Assembly (NCBI GenBank): GCA_000715605.1
Contig: KL568522.1
Coordinates: 152,876 to 161,296, forward strand
DNA from: Streptomyces speibonae
Lineage (GTDB): Bacteria > Actinomycetota > Actinomycetes > Streptomycetales > Streptomycetaceae
Length of the DNA: 8,421 nucleotides
Reading direction: 5' to 3'
The notes under the pieces are model-generated. The model was not told where the DNA came from. It was given only the letters and a program-made list of their open reading frames with translations, and did not search any database. Positions 6,298 through 8,421 of this stretch are shown piece by piece. The position numbers and the translations under genes are program-made. Every line of letters starts with the position of its first letter. Position 1 is the first letter of the stretch.

Positions 6298-7152
6298 ATG
6301 TCGGAAAACAAGGGAATCCGCCCCCTTGAAGAGGGCGTACGGACAGACTTCAGTTCCACGATGGACTACGGGAGCTACCTTTCCCTGGACACGCTGCTCT
6401 CCTCGCAGCATCCGGTCAGCAAGGGCCCGCACCCCGACGAACTGCTGTTCATCATCCAGCACCAGACCACCGAACTGTGGTTCAAGCTGGTTCTGCACGA
6501 GCTGCGCGGTGTGCGGCAGCACTTCGCAGCCGACGACGTGGCCCGCGCCCGCAAAGGGCTGGCCCGGGTCAAGCACATCTTCCGCACGCTGACCGAGCAG
6601 TGGTCGGTGCTGGCGACGCTGACTCCGAGCGAGTACGCCGAATTCCGAGGGGAACTCGGCTCGTCCTCGGGGTTCCAGAGCTACCAGTACCGAGCGGTGG
6701 AATTCATCCTCGGCAACAAGAACGCGGACATGCTCGCCGTCTTCGCGTCACGGCCCGACGAACAGTCCATGCTCCGCGAACTGCTCGAAACCCCGACCGT
6801 CTACGACGCATTCCTGCACCACCTGGCCCGGTACGGCCACGACATCCCGAAGGAGGTGCTCGAACGCGACGTGACACAGCCGTGGGTCGCACGGCCCGAG
6901 CTGATCCCGGCCTTCGAAAGGGTCTACGGAGACGTGAACGCCCACTGGAGCGCCTACGCCATCAGCGAGGACCTGGTCGACCTCGAGGACGCCTTCCAGT
7001 TCTGGCGCTTCCGGCACCTGCGGACGGTCCAGCGCACGATCGGATACAAGACGGGCACCGGTGGCTCATCGGGAGTCGCCTTCCTGGAACGGGCCCTCGG
7101 CCTGACCTTCTTCCCCGAGCTCTACACCGTGCGCACATCGATCGGCGACTGA
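6298..7152 (+). CDS. kynA: Tryptophan 2,3-dioxygenase
   Basis: Heme enzyme that opens the indole ring: L-tryptophan + O2 to N-formyl-L-kynurenine, the first step of the kynurenine route; cytoplasmic and tetrameric in the family. The 284 residues align without gaps from the start to the key positions of the Xanthomonas campestris enzyme: distal His55 (IIQHQTTELWFK), Tyr113 and Arg117 (TPSEYAEFRG), the proximal heme ligand His240 (FWRFRHLRTV) and Thr254 (TGTGGSSGV), all at identical residue numbers. SSGFQSYQYRAVEFILGNKN (127-146) is also diagnostic. The ATG at 6298 follows the aminotransferase stop by 3 bases, with GGAG (6283-6286) 11 bases upstream, inside the previous gene. Nothing looks broken or truncated. 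The next gene, kynU, works two steps later; the intervening formamidase is not in this window. Confidence 0.97.
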   Translation: MSENKGIRPLEEGVRTDFSSTMDYGSYLSLDTLLSSQHPVSKGPHPDELLFIIQHQTTELWFKLVLHELRGVRQHFAADDVARARKGLARVKHIFRTLTEQWSVLATLTPSEYAEFRGELGSSSGFQSYQYRAVEFILGNKNADMLAVFASRPDEQSMLRELLETPTVYDAFLHHLARYGHDIPKEVLERDVTQPWVARPELIPAFERVYGDVNAHWSAYAISEDLVDLEDAFQFWRFRHLRTVQRTIGYKTGTGGSSGVAFLERALGLTFFPELYTVRTSIGD

Positions 7153-7172
7153 ACCTCCCTTCCCCGTCCCGC

Positions 7173-7186
7173 TGCCGAAGACGGCA
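7173..7186 (+). repeat. Small stem-loop between kynA and kynU
   Basis: TGCCG (7173-7177) pairs perfectly with CGGCA (7182-7186) around the tetraloop AAGA. It lies in the 54-base gap between kynA and kynU, the largest gap inside this block. It could tune expression or mRNA decay between the two genes; with five pairs it is too short to call a terminator. Confidence 0.3.
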
Positions 7187-7206
7187 CCCGAGAAGCGAAA
7201 GCGCTC

Positions 7207-8421
7207 ATGAACGACACACTCGCAGCCCTCCCCGGCCATCTGATCGCAAAGGCCCACTCCCTGGACCTCGCCGACCCGCTCGCCTCCTACCGGTCGAGGT
7301 TCGTCGAGGCCGACGGACTCGTCGCCTACCTGGACGGCAACTCCCTCGGGCGTCCGCTGAAGGCCACCCGGGAGAGCCTTGTCGCCTTCGTGGACGGCGC
7401 CTGGGGCACCCGCCTGATCCGGGCCTGGGACGAACAGTGGATGGACGCGCCGACCGAACTGGGCGACCGTATCGGCGGTGCCGTACTCGGCGCCGCCCCC
7501 GGACAGACCGTGGTGGCGGACTCGACGACGGTGATGCTCTACAAGCTGGCCCGCGCCGCGGTCGATGCCCGCCCCGGGCGCGACGAGGTGGTGGCCGACA
7601 CCGAAAACTTCCCGACCGACCGCTTCGTTGTGGAAGGCATCGCCGCGGAACGGGGTCTGACGATCCGGTGGATCACACCGGACCCCGCTGCGGGCGTCAC
7701 GCTCGACCAGGTCGAGGCCCGTCTCTGCGACCGTACGGCTCTCACGCTGCTCAGTCATGTGGCCTACAAGTCCGGCTACACTGCCGACATGCCCGCGATC
7801 ACGGCCGCCGCCCACCGGGCGGGCGCGCTGGTGCTCTGGGACGTATGCCACTCGGCCGGCTCGGTCGAGGTGGCCCTGGACCGGGCGGGCGCGGACCTCG
7901 CCGTCGGCTGCACCTACAAGTACCTCAACGGCGGTCCGGGCTCCCCGGCATTCGGCTACGTCGCGAGCGCTCTGCAGAGCGAACTGCGCCAGCCCATCCA
8001 GGGCTGGATGGGACACGCCGACCCGTTCGCCATGGCGGCGGCCTACCAGCCGGCACCCGGCATGCGTCGCTTCATCAGCGGCACCCCGCCGATCGCCGGA
8101 ATGCTGGCCCTGCGGGACATGATCGCACTGATCGAGGAAGCCGGCATCGCCGCCGTGCGCGCCAAGTCCGTTCAACTCACCGAGTTCGCGCTCGAGATCG
8201 CCGACGAGGCACTCGCCCCGTACGGAGTACGGGTCGCGTCCCCGCGGGACGCGGCCGTCCGGGGCGGTCATGTGACCCTGGAACACCCCCGATTCGAGGA
8301 GATCACCGCCGGACTCTGGAAGCGGGGCGTCATCCCCGACTTCCGCCCGCCGCACGGTCTGCGCGTCGGACTCTCCCCCCTGAGCACCGGCTTCACCGAA
8401 CTCGCCACCGGCCTGGCCCAC
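7207..8421 (+). CDS. kynU: Kynureninase (3' partial)
   Basis: PLP hydrolase that cleaves L-kynurenine to anthranilate and L-alanine. The frame is open from ATG 7207 to the window edge, giving 405 residues with no stop; the family is usually about 410-420 residues, so only a few residues are missing. Motifs in order: YLDGNSLGRPL near 42-52; ADSTTVMLYKL near 104-114; SHVAYKSGYTADM near 183-195; WDVCHSAG with D212 and H215 contacting the cofactor; CTYKYLNGGPGSPAF with Schiff-base Lys238; and GWMGHADPF, then FISGTPPIAGM, in the C-terminal half. The start has a purine-rich GAGAAG (7190-7195) 11 bases upstream. It follows kynA by 54 bases and probably shares its transcript. Its product anthranilate would feed the CoA-dependent route encoded in the first block. 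Substrate preference for kynurenine over 3-hydroxykynurenine fits this context but is not shown by the sequence. Confidence 0.95.
   Translation, partial: MNDTLAALPGHLIAKAHSLDLADPLASYRSRFVEADGLVAYLDGNSLGRPLKATRESLVAFVDGAWGTRLIRAWDEQWMDAPTELGDRIGGAVLGAAPGQTVVADSTTVMLYKLARAAVDARPGRDEVVADTENFPTDRFVVEGIAAERGLTIRWITPDPAAGVTLDQVEARLCDRTALTLLSHVAYKSGYTADMPAITAAAHRAGALVLWDVCHSAGSVEVALDRAGADLAVGCTYKYLNGGPGSPAFGYVASALQSELRQPIQGWMGHADPFAMAAAYQPAPGMRRFISGTPPIAGMLALRDMIALIEEAGIAAVRAKSVQLTEFALEIADEALAPYGVRVASPRDAAVRGGHVTLEHPRFEEITAGLWKRGVIPDFRPPHGLRVGLSPLSTGFTELATGLAH

Noticed and set aside
4990..6576. Minus-strand open frame opposite the aminotransferase and kynA
   Set aside because: It crosses three well-supported plus-strand genes and shows no motif; it is a composition artefact.
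7066..8421. Long minus-strand open frame over the end of kynA and all of kynU
   Set aside because: It is antisense to kynureninase, which has all its catalytic motifs. The minus-strand translation is low complexity (Gly, Arg, Val, Asp rich), as expected of a shadow in GC-rich DNA.
1..8421. Secondary-metabolite (antimycin, actinomycin or daptomycin type) tryptophan-oxygenase cluster
   Set aside because: TDO and kynureninase do occur in such clusters, but no NRPS, PKS or tailoring genes are visible here, and the permease, PaaX-type regulator and ring-reducing flavoenzyme point to catabolism. Flanks could still change this view.

Overview
This window is very GC-rich. Third codon positions are strongly G/C, one gene starts with GTG, and start and stop codons overlap or sit close together. 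Gene content and style fit a high-GC actinomycete, most likely Streptomyces or a close relative; this is an inference from composition and family resemblance. Seven protein-coding genes were found, all on the + strand. The first is cut by the left edge and the last by the right edge. No RNA gene, insertion sequence or CRISPR array is visible.

Layout. Block 1 (1-3462): a two-domain flavoprotein (FAD aromatic monooxygenase fused to an Old Yellow Enzyme reductase) of the 2-aminobenzoyl-CoA (anthraniloyl-CoA) monooxygenase/reductase type; a hotdog-fold acyl-CoA thioesterase whose GTG overlaps the preceding stop; and, 22 bases on, a PaaX-family regulator. A strong hairpin at 3480-3515 probably ends this unit. 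The gap 3463-3707 also holds inverted repeats and a possible promoter. Block 2 (3708-8421): an AroP-like amino-acid permease, a class I/II aminotransferase, tryptophan 2,3-dioxygenase (kynA) and kynureninase (kynU), with gaps of 4, 3 and 54 bases, so probably one operon.

How the genes fit together (inference from known families). The permease would import tryptophan. KynA opens the indole ring to N-formylkynurenine, a formamidase not present here would remove formate, and KynU would release alanine and anthranilate. A CoA ligase not present here would make anthraniloyl-CoA, and the fusion flavoenzyme would hydroxylate and then reduce the ring, giving a non-aromatic CoA ester for beta-oxidation-like breakdown. 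The thioesterase could free stalled CoA esters. The PaaX-type regulator would sense an aryl-CoA intermediate. The window thus reads as an aerobic tryptophan catabolic locus joining the kynurenine route to the oxygen-dependent CoA-thioester route of anthranilate. The aminotransferase does not have an obvious step in this scheme and is the main functional puzzle.
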